Source: Bacteroidota bacterium (GTDB lineage Bacteria > Bacteroidota > Bacteroidia > Cytophagales > Spirosomataceae). From it: 64,000 nucleotides of DNA. Position numbers and translations under genes: made by a program. The DNA is taken from NCBI GenBank assembly GCA_020161355.1, contig JAIUOF010000007.1, positions 212,717 through 276,716 of the forward strand, given 5' to 3'. The notes beneath the pieces are model-generated. The model saw only the letters and a program-made list of their open reading frames with translations. It was not told where the DNA came from and ran no database searches. Shown here one piece after another: positions 19,576 to 29,421 of the stretch (within the stretch, counting starts at the first letter, position 1; each line of letters begins with the position of its first letter).

Positions 19576-20466
19576 TTATCCAAATATATTCTGAAGGGCA
19601 GCTTTCAAGTTAGGAAATTTGAAATTTTTCAGAATAACTCTGCAATTTTTGACATGGCTGCTACCGGTTACCACCACGGACATTTCTCCCAGTAATATTT
19701 TCAAAAGGAATTTAGGTACAGCCGGTAGCCAAATTCTTTTGTTTAATACTTCTGCAAGGATTTGGGTGAAATTTCTGTTGGTTACTGCCTCAGGAGCTAC
19801 GCCATTATATATGCCGGAAATTTCAGGATTTACAATGCTTTCATAAAACATCGATACCAGGTCTTCAATATGAATCCATGACATCCACTGGTTTCCTGTA
19901 CCCAAAGGAGAGCCGAAATTATATTTCACGGGCAGAGCAATTTTTGGGAGTGCTCCACCTTTTTTATCCAAAACGATTCCTGTTCTGATTATAGCCAGTC
20001 TAAGTTTGTGTTTTTCAGCAAAATCAAGTTCCGACTTTTCCCAGAGATAGCAGGTTTGTGCCATAAAGTCACTTCCATTTACTGAATCTTCATCATTGAT
20101 GATTGCATCTGTATTGCCTCCATAAAAACCTATAGCTGAGCCCCCAACTAAAGTTTTTAAAGTTTTTGGAGCATGTTTTTCGAGAAATTTGAGACTTTCG
20201 ACTCTTGAATCTATGATTTCCCGTTTTCGGTTTTGGTTCCATCTTTTGTCGGCAATACCTTCTCCGGCCAGGTGAACCAGCACTTCAACGCCGTCCAGGG
20301 CTCCGGCTTCAAGAAAATCCTTTTTGTAATCCCATCTAAAATATTTTAAATCAGCTGATTGTCGCTTGGATCTACTCAATATTCTGACTTCATGACCTGC
20401 TCTTTGCAGTTTATTTGCTAAAGCTCGTCCTATTAATCCGCCGCCACCTGTGATTAGAATGATCAT
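19576..20466 (-). CDS. TIGR01777/SDR39U1-type NAD(P)-binding epimerase
   Basis: A 296-aa extended-SDR protein. The N-terminal Rossmann motif is ITGGGGLIGRAL and the C-terminal DUF1731 segment (about 250-296) includes RIWLPAVPKFLLKILLGEMS. Signatures GSAIGFYG and LRLAIIRTGIVLDKKGGALPK are those of the SDR39U1/YfcH family, which has no well-established substrate. It lies downstream of the GH20 gene on the same strand, with a terminator between them. Confidence 0.88.
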   Translation of the reverse strand: MIILITGGGGLIGRALANKLQRAGHEVRILSRSKRQSADLKYFRWDYKKDFLEAGALDGVEVLVHLAGEGIADKRWNQNRKREIIDSRVESLKFLEKHAPKTLKTLVGGSAIGFYGGNTDAIINDEDSVNGSDFMAQTCYLWEKSELDFAEKHKLRLAIIRTGIVLDKKGGALPKIALPVKYNFGSPLGTGNQWMSWIHIEDLVSMFYESIVNPEISGIYNGVAPEAVTNRNFTQILAEVLNKRIWLPAVPKFLLKILLGEMSVVVTGSSHVKNCRVILKNFKFPNLKAALQNIFG

Positions 20467-20510
20467 AAATTCTCTTTAATTTGATAACCAATACGGACAG
20501 AATTTGTTTC

Positions 20511-20540
20511 AAAAGAAAAGCCGGACAAATTGCCCGGCTT
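20511..20540 (-). terminator. Rho-independent terminator after GH20 gene
   Basis: A stem of AAGCCGG (20518-20524) with CCGGCTT (20534-20540) is followed on the minus strand by a T-rich tract. Confidence 0.75.
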
Positions 20541-20544
20541 CTCA

Positions 20545-22836
20545 TTATTTAATTTCAATTTCATCAACCATCAGCCAGCTGGGTTTTCCTGCACCATAGT
20601 GACCTGTTGGCAACGGGCCAAAATTTTCCGCTATTACTTTCACGTAGCGATAATTCTGTTTGCCCAGATCTACATTAAAATGTCTGACGGCTTTGGAAGT
20701 TTTGACCGCGGTACCCAAATCTATTTTTTTCAGAGATTCAAAGCTTTTATTATCATTTGAAACCAATATTTCAAAGTTTTTTGGCGGTAATACCCAATCA
20801 TGGTAATCTGATAGAAAAGCTATACCAAGTCTTGAAAACAGGGTTTTGGTTCCCAGGTCAATCACAGTACTCAGGTTTTTACCTTCAAATCCTACCCATT
20901 GATCTTTGCTGCCTTCATTGCCTTTTATGCCGTCTGTGAGGGCAAGAGGATCGTTTCCTGTATATCTTTTGGGTTGATTCTCAAGGGTGTAGTTTTTTCT
21001 GCTCGAGTTGCCAATCACAAAAGTCTGTACATTGTCACCACTTATTTTCTTTCCATTCTGATCAAAAACCGCAGCAGACAGGGTATTGTCTCCCAGAATT
21101 TTAACTTTAGAAGCAGCGTCATACAGCAAGCTTGTCGACAAAGGACTGCTGCCATCAAGGGTGTATCTGATCTGTCCGGTGGGGTGGGCTGTGCTAAGTT
21201 TTATTACTGTCCTTTTTTGAGGGTTTAGTTCTGTCGAAAAGCTCACATTGTTGGCTGATTTAGAATAATTTACAGCCATTAAATCCAGCCTTTTCAGATG
21301 GGTATCCAGTCGGCCTGAAAAGTTTTTGAAATCTTTGGTTTTATCGGACCAACCAATTTCAGCTACTGCCAGGGCTCTTGGAAATAACATGTATTCGGCA
21401 TGTTGGGGCGTTTTTACATATTCTGTCCAGAGATTCCCCTGTACGCCGAGAATGTATTTTGCCTGGTCGGGGCTCAATTCAGCCACCTGAGGCTCAAAAC
21501 TATAGGTTTTTTCAAGATTCAAAAATCCACCGATGGCCAGTGGCTCTTTGGAAGGATTTCCCTGATAATAATCCAGATACATATAGCTGGTAGGAGTCAT
21601 AATCACATCATGCATTTGTTTGGCGGCTTCAATTCCACCCTCAATTCCACGCCATGACATCACGGTGGCATTGGGAGAAAGCCCTCCTTCCAGAATTTCG
21701 TCCCATCCGATTATCCTGCGGCCTTTGGAAGTTACAAACTTATCAATCCTTCTGATAAAATAGCTTTGAAGTTCATGCTCATCTTTTAAGCCCTCTTTTT
21801 TCATCAAATCCTGACAAAAAGCGGAAGCCTTCCACGAATCTTTCGGGCATTCATCTCCACCTATGTGAATGTATTTTGATGGAAACAGGTCCATAACTTC
21901 AGTCAAAACATCTTCCAGAAAGGCAAAAGTCTTTTCTGATGGGCAATATACATTTTCCTCTACTCCCCATTTGGTCCGTACTTCATAAGGGCCACCGGTA
22001 CAACCCAGCTCAGGATATGCAGTCAAAGCCCCCATAGCATGGCCTGGCATTTCAATTTCGGGTACTACAGTCACATATTTACTCTGGGCGTAATTAAGGA
22101 GATCTCTTATCTGATCTTGCGTGTAAAAACCACCGTATGGTTTTCCGTCGAATTTTTGTTCGCGGTAATGCCCCACCATTGATTCTTTTCTAATTGAACC
22201 TATTTCGGTAAGCTTAGGATATTTTTTTATCTCTATCCGCCAGCCCTGATCATCGGTAAGGTGCCAGTGCAGGGTGTTGATTTTATTGACTGCAAGGTTG
22301 TCGATTAATTTTTTGATGAATTCAACAGGAAAAAAATGACGACTTACATCGAGCATTACTCCACGATACGAAAACCTGGGTTCATCGACAATGGTACAAG
22401 CCGGTGCCACGAGTGCTATTTTACTATTTACTCTTGAGGAACCAAATATTTCAACCGGAAATAACTGTAACAGCGTCTGGTATCCATAAAAATGCCCTTT
22501 GGGAGTTGCAGCGGTAATCTCTATATTTTGAGGGCTTACCTTAAGTTCATAGGCTTCTTCGGAATAGGCAGGGTTGTCTATAAACCTGATGGCATTGGGT
22601 TTTAAACTTTCAGAAACCTCCAAATCAAGACCCCATATTCCTTTTATTTTGGTTGTCAGTTGTTCGGCAATTTTCCTTACTTCTTCATTTCCGGCCGGTA
22701 TCACCACTGAAGTGGTATTTATGACTTTAAATTGCCCTTTAGCTGCTACCAGTTTTTGTGGTTTAGGAATAATATTATAGTTATTCTGAGAAAAAGCATT
22801 TAGCGTAATCAGGATCAGAAAGATAATTTTTTTCAT
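20545..22836 (-). CDS. GH20 beta-N-acetylhexosaminidase
   Basis: A 763-aa secreted enzyme with a signal peptide. It has an N-terminal GH20b domain, then a GH20 barrel from about residue 150 with HLTDDQGWRIEI and the catalytic pair Asp328-Glu329 in HIGGDECPK. The C-terminal part (about 530-763) includes a chitobiase-like C-terminal domain (RYTLDGSSP) and a discoidin-like module with DLGTKTLFSRLGIAFL. It removes terminal GlcNAc or GalNAc from glycans or chitin oligomers, probably in the periplasm or outside. No SusC/SusD pair is adjacent. Confidence 0.93.
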   Translation of the reverse strand: MKKIIFLILITLNAFSQNNYNIIPKPQKLVAAKGQFKVINTTSVVIPAGNEEVRKIAEQLTTKIKGIWGLDLEVSESLKPNAIRFIDNPAYSEEAYELKVSPQNIEITAATPKGHFYGYQTLLQLFPVEIFGSSRVNSKIALVAPACTIVDEPRFSYRGVMLDVSRHFFPVEFIKKLIDNLAVNKINTLHWHLTDDQGWRIEIKKYPKLTEIGSIRKESMVGHYREQKFDGKPYGGFYTQDQIRDLLNYAQSKYVTVVPEIEMPGHAMGALTAYPELGCTGGPYEVRTKWGVEENVYCPSEKTFAFLEDVLTEVMDLFPSKYIHIGGDECPKDSWKASAFCQDLMKKEGLKDEHELQSYFIRRIDKFVTSKGRRIIGWDEILEGGLSPNATVMSWRGIEGGIEAAKQMHDVIMTPTSYMYLDYYQGNPSKEPLAIGGFLNLEKTYSFEPQVAELSPDQAKYILGVQGNLWTEYVKTPQHAEYMLFPRALAVAEIGWSDKTKDFKNFSGRLDTHLKRLDLMAVNYSKSANNVSFSTELNPQKRTVIKLSTAHPTGQIRYTLDGSSPLSTSLLYDAASKVKILGDNTLSAAVFDQNGKKISGDNVQTFVIGNSSRKNYTLENQPKRYTGNDPLALTDGIKGNEGSKDQWVGFEGKNLSTVIDLGTKTLFSRLGIAFLSDYHDWVLPPKNFEILVSNDNKSFESLKKIDLGTAVKTSKAVRHFNVDLGKQNYRYVKVIAENFGPLPTGHYGAGKPSWLMVDEIEIK

Positions 22837-22893
22837 TTTAATTTAAGGTGAAAAAGGTATTCAATCTATTTTAACGAAAATAAACGGGTCAAA

Positions 22894-24117
22894 TTATTTC
22901 ATGATATTATGGCCCATTTTGTCTCTTTTGGTCTGGAGATATTTTTCGTTGTATGGGTTGGCTTCAATTTCAATCGGAATGCAATCAATTATTTCCAGGC
23001 CATATCCTATCAATCCCACTCTTTTTTTAGGGTTATTGGAAATGAGTCTTATTTTTGACACACCCAGATTTCTGAGAATTTGGGCTCCTACACCATAATC
23101 CCGTTCATCGGCAGCAAATCCCAGCTCTAGATTCGCCTCTACGGTATCGCGTCCCTGCTCCTGCAATTTATAAGCTTTTAGTTTATTTAATAAGCCGATT
23201 CCACGTCCTTCCTGATTCATATAAAGTATGACGCCCTTGCCGGCATGGTCAACCAACTGCATGGCTGCGTGTAGCTGTGGCCCACAGTCGCAGCGGCACG
23301 AACCGAAAATATCGCCAGTCACACAAGAAGAATGCACCCGCACCATGATGGGCTCATCTTGTTCCCAGGTGCCTTTTACCAAAGCCAGATGCAACTGTCC
23401 ATTGTCGATTTGTCTGAAGGCTATCATTTCAAAATTCCCCCATTCTGTGGGCATATTTACGCCTATCTCTCTCTTTATCAGCGATTCTTTGGAAATCCTG
23501 TAGCTGATCAGGTCTTTGATGGATATCAGTTTAAGGTTAAATTTATCGGCTAGTACCCTGCACTGCGGAAGCCTTGCCATGCTGCCATCTTCATTAAGAA
23601 TTTCTATCAAAACACCAGCGGGTTTCAGCCCTGCAAGTTTGACCAGGTCAATGGCTGCTTCAGTATGACCAGCCCTCCTTAGTACACCACCATCAGCAGC
23701 CATTAATGGAAAGATGTGTCCCGGGCGACCGAGATCTTCGGGTTTGGTGTCAGGATCAACCAATGCCTGGATAGTCTTTGAGCGATCAGAGGCCGATATA
23801 CCGGTAGTGCAGCCATGGCCAAGCAAATCTACCGAAACTGTAAATGCCGTTTTATGTTCAGCGGTATTTTTTCCAACCATCATATCGAGGTTAAGGGCTT
23901 CACAACGGTCTTTGGTCAAGGGGGCACACATGAGACCACGACCTTCTTTCACCATAAAATTTACCAACTCAGGGCTTACTTTTTCCGCAGCACATATAAA
24001 GTCGCCTTCATTTTCTCTGTCTTCATCGTCAACCACTATTACCAGTTTGCCATTTTTTATATCTTCTATAGCTTCCTCTATGGTATCCAGCTTTATATCC
24101 TGCATTTTTTTTATCAT
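22894..24117 (-). CDS. ribBA: Bifunctional DHBP synthase / GTP cyclohydrolase II
   Basis: A 407-aa fused riboflavin-pathway enzyme. The N-terminal RibB domain (about 8-205), with DDEDRENEGDF, converts ribulose-5-phosphate to dihydroxybutanone phosphate. The C-terminal RibA domain (about 210-400) opens GTP and shows the zinc Cys cluster GSCRCDCG and the NQEGRGIGLL motif. Start choice between ATG 24117 and the ATG four codons later (24105) is not certain. No FMN riboswitch was recognised upstream. Confidence 0.95.
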   Translation of the reverse strand: MIKKMQDIKLDTIEEAIEDIKNGKLVIVVDDEDRENEGDFICAAEKVSPELVNFMVKEGRGLMCAPLTKDRCEALNLDMMVGKNTAEHKTAFTVSVDLLGHGCTTGISASDRSKTIQALVDPDTKPEDLGRPGHIFPLMAADGGVLRRAGHTEAAIDLVKLAGLKPAGVLIEILNEDGSMARLPQCRVLADKFNLKLISIKDLISYRISKESLIKREIGVNMPTEWGNFEMIAFRQIDNGQLHLALVKGTWEQDEPIMVRVHSSCVTGDIFGSCRCDCGPQLHAAMQLVDHAGKGVILYMNQEGRGIGLLNKLKAYKLQEQGRDTVEANLELGFAADERDYGVGAQILRNLGVSKIRLISNNPKKRVGLIGYGLEIIDCIPIEIEANPYNEKYLQTKRDKMGHNIMK

Positions 24118-24317
24118 AAATTTTTACAAATTTACTACCAAACCCGCTTTATTTTGGTTTTGTGAAATCATATTTTGAATTTCTTCATTGGAAAGCTCCG
24201 CTATGACCAGTCTGTTATTAAATTATTTTAAAAAAATAGCCCTTCTGATAATCCCTTGTTATATTTCGGATGAATTTTTAAATTATTATTATTTGCTGTA
24301 TTAACCGGTTTTGAAAA

Positions 24318-25187
24318 ATGAAATTTTACAGATGGTTTTTGATTTTAACATTAGCGGGCATCGCATCAGTTTCGTGTAAAAAAAATAACCAAATACAACA
24401 TGCCAAATCGCCTGTAGTTGAGAAATTGAAGACCAGAGAATGGGAGATAGATTATTCCAAACCTGTTTGGTATGATGAGTTTGATGAAGCAGGGAAACCC
24501 GATATTTCGAAGTGGTCTTATAATATTGGTGGACATGGATGGGGTAATCAGGAATTGCAATATTATACCGATGCACTGGAAAATGCGAAAAACGAATATG
24601 GGTATCTAAATATTAATGCTCTGAAAGAAACCAGAGGCAATAATAAATATACCTCTGCCCGGCTGGTTTCAAAAAATAAAGGCGACTTTACCTATGGCAG
24701 GGTGGAAGTTAAGGCCAAATTGCCCAAAGGAGTGGGGACATGGCCTGCGATATGGATGCTGGCATCGCAAACTTCGTACGGCCAAAACTTCTGGCCTGAA
24801 AACGGAGAAATCGATATCATGGAGCACGTGGGTTTTGATCAAAATGTAGTACACGGAAATGTTCACACCAAGGCGTTTAACCATACCATCGGTACTAATA
24901 AAGGCAACCGGATTACTGTTCCGGAGGTTTCGGATAAATTTAATGTTTATGCAATCAACTGGTTTCCAGACAGAATAGAGTTTGAAATCAATGGGGAGAA
25001 ATATTTTGAATTTAAAAAAGAGGAGGACTACGGCTGGGAGCAGTGGCCATTTGATAAGAAGTTTCATATCATACTGAATATCGCTGTAGGCGGAGGTTGG
25101 GGCGGACAAAAAGGTGTTGACGAAAATATTTTCCCTCAAACCATGCAGGTGGATTATGTAAGAGTTTATGGAATCAAAGAGAAATAA
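24318..25187 (+). CDS. GH16 family glucanase (laminarinase-like) lipoprotein
   Basis: A 289-aa protein with a lipoprotein signal (lipobox ASVSC). The GH16 domain covers about residues 45-289. The catalytic motif ExDxxE is present as GEIDIMEHVG with Glu164, Asp166 and Glu169, and GVGTWPAIWML is the usual substrate-cleft strand. It hydrolyses beta-1,3 or beta-1,3-1,4 glucans, most likely laminarin-type, at the cell envelope. The next gene overlaps the stop (TAATG), so the two are coupled although functionally unrelated. Confidence 0.93.
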   Translation: MKFYRWFLILTLAGIASVSCKKNNQIQHAKSPVVEKLKTREWEIDYSKPVWYDEFDEAGKPDISKWSYNIGGHGWGNQELQYYTDALENAKNEYGYLNINALKETRGNNKYTSARLVSKNKGDFTYGRVEVKAKLPKGVGTWPAIWMLASQTSYGQNFWPENGEIDIMEHVGFDQNVVHGNVHTKAFNHTIGTNKGNRITVPEVSDKFNVYAINWFPDRIEFEINGEKYFEFKKEEDYGWEQWPFDKKFHIILNIAVGGGWGGQKGVDENIFPQTMQVDYVRVYGIKEK

Positions 25188-25729
25188 TGCAACACAAAAA
25201 ATTATCCATGGATGAGCTCCAACGCAAAAGTGTGGAGGAGTTTAAAAATTCTGAAAAAAGTAATATCGCTGTTCTGCTTGATGATATCCGTAGCATGTCA
25301 AATGTAGGCTCGGTTTTCAGGTCATCTGATGCTTTCAACGTGGAAAAGATTTTTCTGTGTGGTATAACTTCAACTCCACCTCACCGGGAAATCGAAAAGA
25401 CCGCTTTGGGAGCCACAGAATCAGTAACCTGGGAATATCATGAAGATGCTCTGGTACTTTTGAATATCTTAAAAGCAGAAGGATGGACTCCATTAGCAAT
25501 TGAACAGGTAGATAACAGCCTCATGTTACAGGATTTTCTTCCCGAACCCAATAAAAAATATGTGCTCATACTCGGAAACGAAGTATTTGGCGTGAAGGAA
25601 GAACTTATCAACCTATCTGATACTGTACTCGAAATACCACAATTTGGTACTAAACATTCACTTAATATTGCAGTAACGGCCGGAATAGTGCTTTGGGATA
25701 TCACCCAGAAGAACATGAAAAGCTATTGA
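25187..25729 (+). CDS. SpoU/TrmH-family RNA 2'-O-methyltransferase
   Basis: A 180-aa SPOUT methyltransferase. SpoU motif 1 is LDDIRSMSNVGSVFRSSDAF, motif 2 is LILGNEVFGV and motif 3 is IPQFGTKHSLNIAVTAGIVLW, forming the knot that binds S-adenosylmethionine. It methylates a ribose in tRNA or rRNA. There is no N-terminal substrate-binding domain. The stop of the GH16 gene overlaps its start, and its 3' end overlaps the convergent esterase gene by 7 bp. Confidence 0.9.
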   Translation: MQHKKLSMDELQRKSVEEFKNSEKSNIAVLLDDIRSMSNVGSVFRSSDAFNVEKIFLCGITSTPPHREIEKTALGATESVTWEYHEDALVLLNILKAEGWTPLAIEQVDNSLMLQDFLPEPNKKYVLILGNEVFGVKEELINLSDTVLEIPQFGTKHSLNIAVTAGIVLWDITQKNMKSY

Positions 25730-28071
25730 AACAATACCTGAAAGACGCGGGTAACACCTTGATATTCTATTTCGACGTAATGTTTCCCAACCGGTTTTAA
25801 ATAACCCAGATCAACCTGAAAAGGGAAATCGAGATTGCCGATAGCTCCCTGATGCACCATCTGCCCCAAAATATTATAAACTCTGAAGTTTACTTTTTTC
25901 AAATTCAGGTTAGAAGCCAGGTAAAATTTATTATCGTAGCTGGGGTTGGGATATACCTGGATACCAAAAAGTTTTTCATCCAGATCAATCACAAGTTGGG
26001 TTGATTTACCCGAAACACATTCCAGTAAATCACCGGTGGGTTTCTTAAAGCTATTTACGGTTCTTACTGAATAGATCCCGTCTTTTTTTATCCCAATCAG
26101 AGGAGAGGTCTGAGAAAATAGCAAATTATTATCCATATACCAGTCGTACCGGCTGATGGTTTCGGCGGTAATTGCCTTGAGAGAATAGGGCCCGTTTTTT
26201 TCTATGGCCGGAGCTTTTGGATTTTTTACAATCCGGTATGACACAGTATCTGATTGTGGTGAAGGACAGTCAAAATTGCTGTAGGTCTTTACCCACAACG
26301 GTTTGCTAAGGTTTTCGTTTACTTTGACGTTAGGGGTAGTAGCTCCGGTTGACCATTCATAAAGCAGGTTTTGTGCATTTTTTACAAAAAACTCAAGCGT
26401 TGAACCCTCGCAAGTGAAAAATTTGGCATCGTTGGCTCCAATCTCAGGTTTGGTGGGAGGTTTTACAAAAATAGGCGTAAATGTGGCCGAAGGAGCCGAG
26501 AAACAGTTTTGGGAGGTTTTGTATCTGGCTGAATAATTACCCGGCAGATTGATGATAAACTTGTTGTTTTCAAAATTCACACTCCACCATACAGGATACT
26601 TAGGACTCTGAGCTTCGAAAGTAACTGCATTGCCTTCACACACCCTTAAAGACGGCGAAGTGGTTATAACCGGTACTATTTTGGGGTAAACATTTGGAAT
26701 GACCACTTTGTTGGTCAACAAAATATTGCCATAGCCATCTTTCAAATAGGCCGAGGCATCGCCCTGAGTAAGTGTCAAGGTGCTCGTTTTTTGTCCGCCA
26801 GACCAAAGATAAAAACTATAAGGATTAGCAAAATACACAGTGGTATTTACCTGGTCATTGGCACATACATGTTTCATTTCCACTATACTTTCAGGCAGAA
26901 TAGGTGTTACATTCTGAAAAAATGAAGTGGTGAGAGCATTGTTCCAGGCGTTGGCCAGAATACTAAGACCTGCTTCTGAGGCTGTATTTTCAAAATGAGC
27001 ACCATCGGGTCGCAAGGGCTGAATGTCGTCAGTGGCCGGGCCGGGCCAGGTATTGGCAACATTGCTCAATACGAGATTTTGGCCGGAAATCACATTCGGG
27101 AAGTTTCGGTTAAATATCCTTGAAACCCGGCTGATTACCCAGGGGATATTCTCACCGGTGTTGTTACGGGATTCCTGAATGATTTTTTTCATGTTGTCCA
27201 GATATCCCGTATCAGTATTGTATATGTCATACTCTCCCTGATGCCAAAGCACTGCTCTAAGGCCCAGTACATTAATGAAGCTCTGTAATATCTTTTTAAA
27301 AGGCAAATAGGGGTGGTACTGCTCCAGCTTAAAGCCTAAGATCAGCTGATAGGTGTCCTGCCCGTTGATTGATTTTACCCAGTTTTCGGTCGAAGTTCCT
27401 GAGGCTCCTGCATTAAAAAATAAAACCGGAACGTTTAGTTTTTTGGCCAGCATGTCTCCCAGCTCACCATAAGCCCATGGCGTAAAACCTGTAGGCCCTG
27501 GCCCGATATTTTGACTAAGCTGCACAAAGGGTTCATATTTGTAAAAATCAGGCACTGTACTTGCCAGATAGGTCTTTACATTGTAAGTTTCACTGTGGTA
27601 GGCATTTACGCGGTCATCAGTAGCTCCTTTGGCATTGGGGTGTTCTCCTTCTCCCTGAGCATTAGATTGTCCTGCAATCACAAAAATCTCACCTATGCCT
27701 ACACGCTCCACAGCATTGCTAAAAGTGGTCACGCCATCTTTTACGGCTCTTACCTCCAGTCGGTACCAACCACCAGTGCCGTCGAGGGTGCCCGTGAAAC
27801 TTAAGGCATCGGGTTGACTGTCAATTATCTGCCAGCTGGTAGCTACACCCTGGCCTTCGATACGAGGTATAAGTCTGGCTTCTACTTTATCAGCATAAGA
27901 GTCAAGATTTCCAGAGATATTGATTTTGCCTGTATTGTCGTTTTTCCGCTGATAGACCGTACGTTCGTAGGGATACAGAATCGTGACTTGGGCCCACAGC
28001 TGAAAACTCCCGACATACATCAGGAGTTGAATTAAATAGAATGATATTTTGGACAGCTTTGTTCTGAACAT
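25723..28071 (-). CDS. SASA-domain sialate O-acetylesterase-like protein, T9SS cargo
   Basis: A 782-aa secreted protein with a signal peptide. An N-terminal Ig-like segment is followed by an SGNH/SASA esterase domain (about 130-390) with the Ser motif FVIAGQSNAQGEG, an LWHQGEYD block and a PDGAHF C-terminal His block. The middle part has PKD/Ig-like repeats. The last about 75 residues form a type A Por/T9SS sorting domain (IQVYPNPSYDNKFYL, VYNILGQMV), so it is exported to the surface by the type IX system. The likely role is deacetylation of a glycan; the substrate is unknown. Confidence 0.85.
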   Translation of the reverse strand: MFRTKLSKISFYLIQLLMYVGSFQLWAQVTILYPYERTVYQRKNDNTGKINISGNLDSYADKVEARLIPRIEGQGVATSWQIIDSQPDALSFTGTLDGTGGWYRLEVRAVKDGVTTFSNAVERVGIGEIFVIAGQSNAQGEGEHPNAKGATDDRVNAYHSETYNVKTYLASTVPDFYKYEPFVQLSQNIGPGPTGFTPWAYGELGDMLAKKLNVPVLFFNAGASGTSTENWVKSINGQDTYQLILGFKLEQYHPYLPFKKILQSFINVLGLRAVLWHQGEYDIYNTDTGYLDNMKKIIQESRNNTGENIPWVISRVSRIFNRNFPNVISGQNLVLSNVANTWPGPATDDIQPLRPDGAHFENTASEAGLSILANAWNNALTTSFFQNVTPILPESIVEMKHVCANDQVNTTVYFANPYSFYLWSGGQKTSTLTLTQGDASAYLKDGYGNILLTNKVVIPNVYPKIVPVITTSPSLRVCEGNAVTFEAQSPKYPVWWSVNFENNKFIINLPGNYSARYKTSQNCFSAPSATFTPIFVKPPTKPEIGANDAKFFTCEGSTLEFFVKNAQNLLYEWSTGATTPNVKVNENLSKPLWVKTYSNFDCPSPQSDTVSYRIVKNPKAPAIEKNGPYSLKAITAETISRYDWYMDNNLLFSQTSPLIGIKKDGIYSVRTVNSFKKPTGDLLECVSGKSTQLVIDLDEKLFGIQVYPNPSYDNKFYLASNLNLKKVNFRVYNILGQMVHQGAIGNLDFPFQVDLGYLKPVGKHYVEIEYQGVTRVFQVLFQ

Positions 28072-28102
28072 GAAAAGAATCAGCTATTTAACAGGTTAAT
28101 TA

Positions 28103-29137
28103 TTAAATTCCTTTAAATTGTTTCAGGAATCTTATATCATTTTCAAAAAATAATCTGAGATCATTGATGCCATATTTCAGCATCGTAATTCTCTCAATAC
28201 CCATGCCAAACGCAAAACCGGTGTATTGTTCTGGATCAATGTCACAATTTTTTAGTACGTTTGGATCTACCATACCCGATCCGGCTATCTCTACCCAGCC
28301 GGTGTGTTTACATATATTACAGCCTTCGCCTTTACAGATAAAGCATGAAACGTCGATTTCGGCACTCGGTTCTGTAAAAGGGAAATAACTTGGGCGGAGT
28401 CTGATTTTGGTGTTTTTGCCAAACATTTCTTTTGCAAAATGAAAAAGCGTGTCTTTCAGATCCCTGAAACTTACGTTTTTATCCACAAAAAGTCCTTCGA
28501 CCTGATGAAACTGACAATGAGCTCTTGCCGAAATGGCTTCGTTTCGGTAAACCCTACCCACCATGATTGACCTGATGGGAGGCTTTTTGTATTCCATCAA
28601 CCGAATCTGTACGTTGCTGGTATGCGTTCTTAATAGTAAGTCGTCTTTTTGTACAGCGGCTTTTTCAACAAAGAAAGTATCCTGCATCTCTCTTGCCGGA
28701 TGGTTTTCGGCGAAATTCAAGGCTGAAAAATTGTACCAGTCTGATTCGATTTCCGGTCCCTCTTCGGTATTGAAACCCATACGGGCAAATACTTCCACTA
28801 TTTTTTTGCGTACCAGTGTAAGCGGATGTAAAGTGCCTACCGCATTGGGGATTACAGGCAAGGTGAGGTCTTCTTTATTGCCCTGGGCAGTGGAGCCACT
28901 TTGTGAATTGCCAGCCTGAAGCTCTTTATGGATTTCGTCCAGGCGGTTTTTTAAGAGGTTCAGATTTTGGCCTACCTGTCTTTTGATTTCACCCGAAACC
29001 TGCTTAAATTCATCAAAAAGGTCGTTGAGCTGGCCTTTACGACTTAAAAATTTTAGTCTGAAGTCTTCATGATTTAGGCTCCTTTCCTGCAATATCTTTT
29101 CGGCTTCAATACTAATATCTTTTATCTTCTCTAACAC
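28103..29137 (-). CDS. pheS: Phenylalanyl-tRNA synthetase alpha subunit
   Basis: A 344-aa class II synthetase subunit. The N-terminal coiled coil is followed by motif 2 (GRVYRNEAISARAHCQFHQVEG) and motif 3 (GFAFGMGIERITMLKYGI). It works with PheT to charge tRNA-Phe. pheT is not in the window, as is common in Bacteroidota where the two genes are separated. A CxxC-rich insert (CFICKGEGCNICKHTGW) near residue 270 is normal for bacterial PheS. Confidence 0.96.
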   Translation of the reverse strand: MLEKIKDISIEAEKILQERSLNHEDFRLKFLSRKGQLNDLFDEFKQVSGEIKRQVGQNLNLLKNRLDEIHKELQAGNSQSGSTAQGNKEDLTLPVIPNAVGTLHPLTLVRKKIVEVFARMGFNTEEGPEIESDWYNFSALNFAENHPAREMQDTFFVEKAAVQKDDLLLRTHTSNVQIRLMEYKKPPIRSIMVGRVYRNEAISARAHCQFHQVEGLFVDKNVSFRDLKDTLFHFAKEMFGKNTKIRLRPSYFPFTEPSAEIDVSCFICKGEGCNICKHTGWVEIAGSGMVDPNVLKNCDIDPEQYTGFAFGMGIERITMLKYGINDLRLFFENDIRFLKQFKGI

Positions 29138-29421
29138 TCTTTGTTTGGTTTAAACCACAAATATAATATCACAAGACGATTTTCTCAATTTTGAGTTTCG
29201 TTTTTGACCTGAATTTTATTTTAAATCCATGACAAGTACGATATTTTTTATTTTAGGGTTCAATCCTCTGCATGATTTTTTTGTGCGTTTTTAATATGGA
29301 ACAAAAATCTTGTAGCCCCTTTAAGATTTGTGAAATACCCTGTTCAGTGATTCCCGTTATTAACCCAAAATTAAACATTGGTTTAAAAATCTGTTTGATA
29401 TATAAGAAGCCAATCCGAAAT

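Noticed and set aside
24118..24317. FMN riboswitch before ribBA
   Set aside because: No conserved RFN-element segments were recognised in the 200-bp gap.
20545..28071. Polysaccharide utilisation locus (GH20, GH16, SASA esterase)
   Set aside because: No SusC/SusD pair or regulator, the genes lie on different strands and housekeeping genes separate them.
29240..29290. Possible tRNA T-arm (GGGTTCAATCC)
   Set aside because: No matching acceptor, D or anticodon stems around it.
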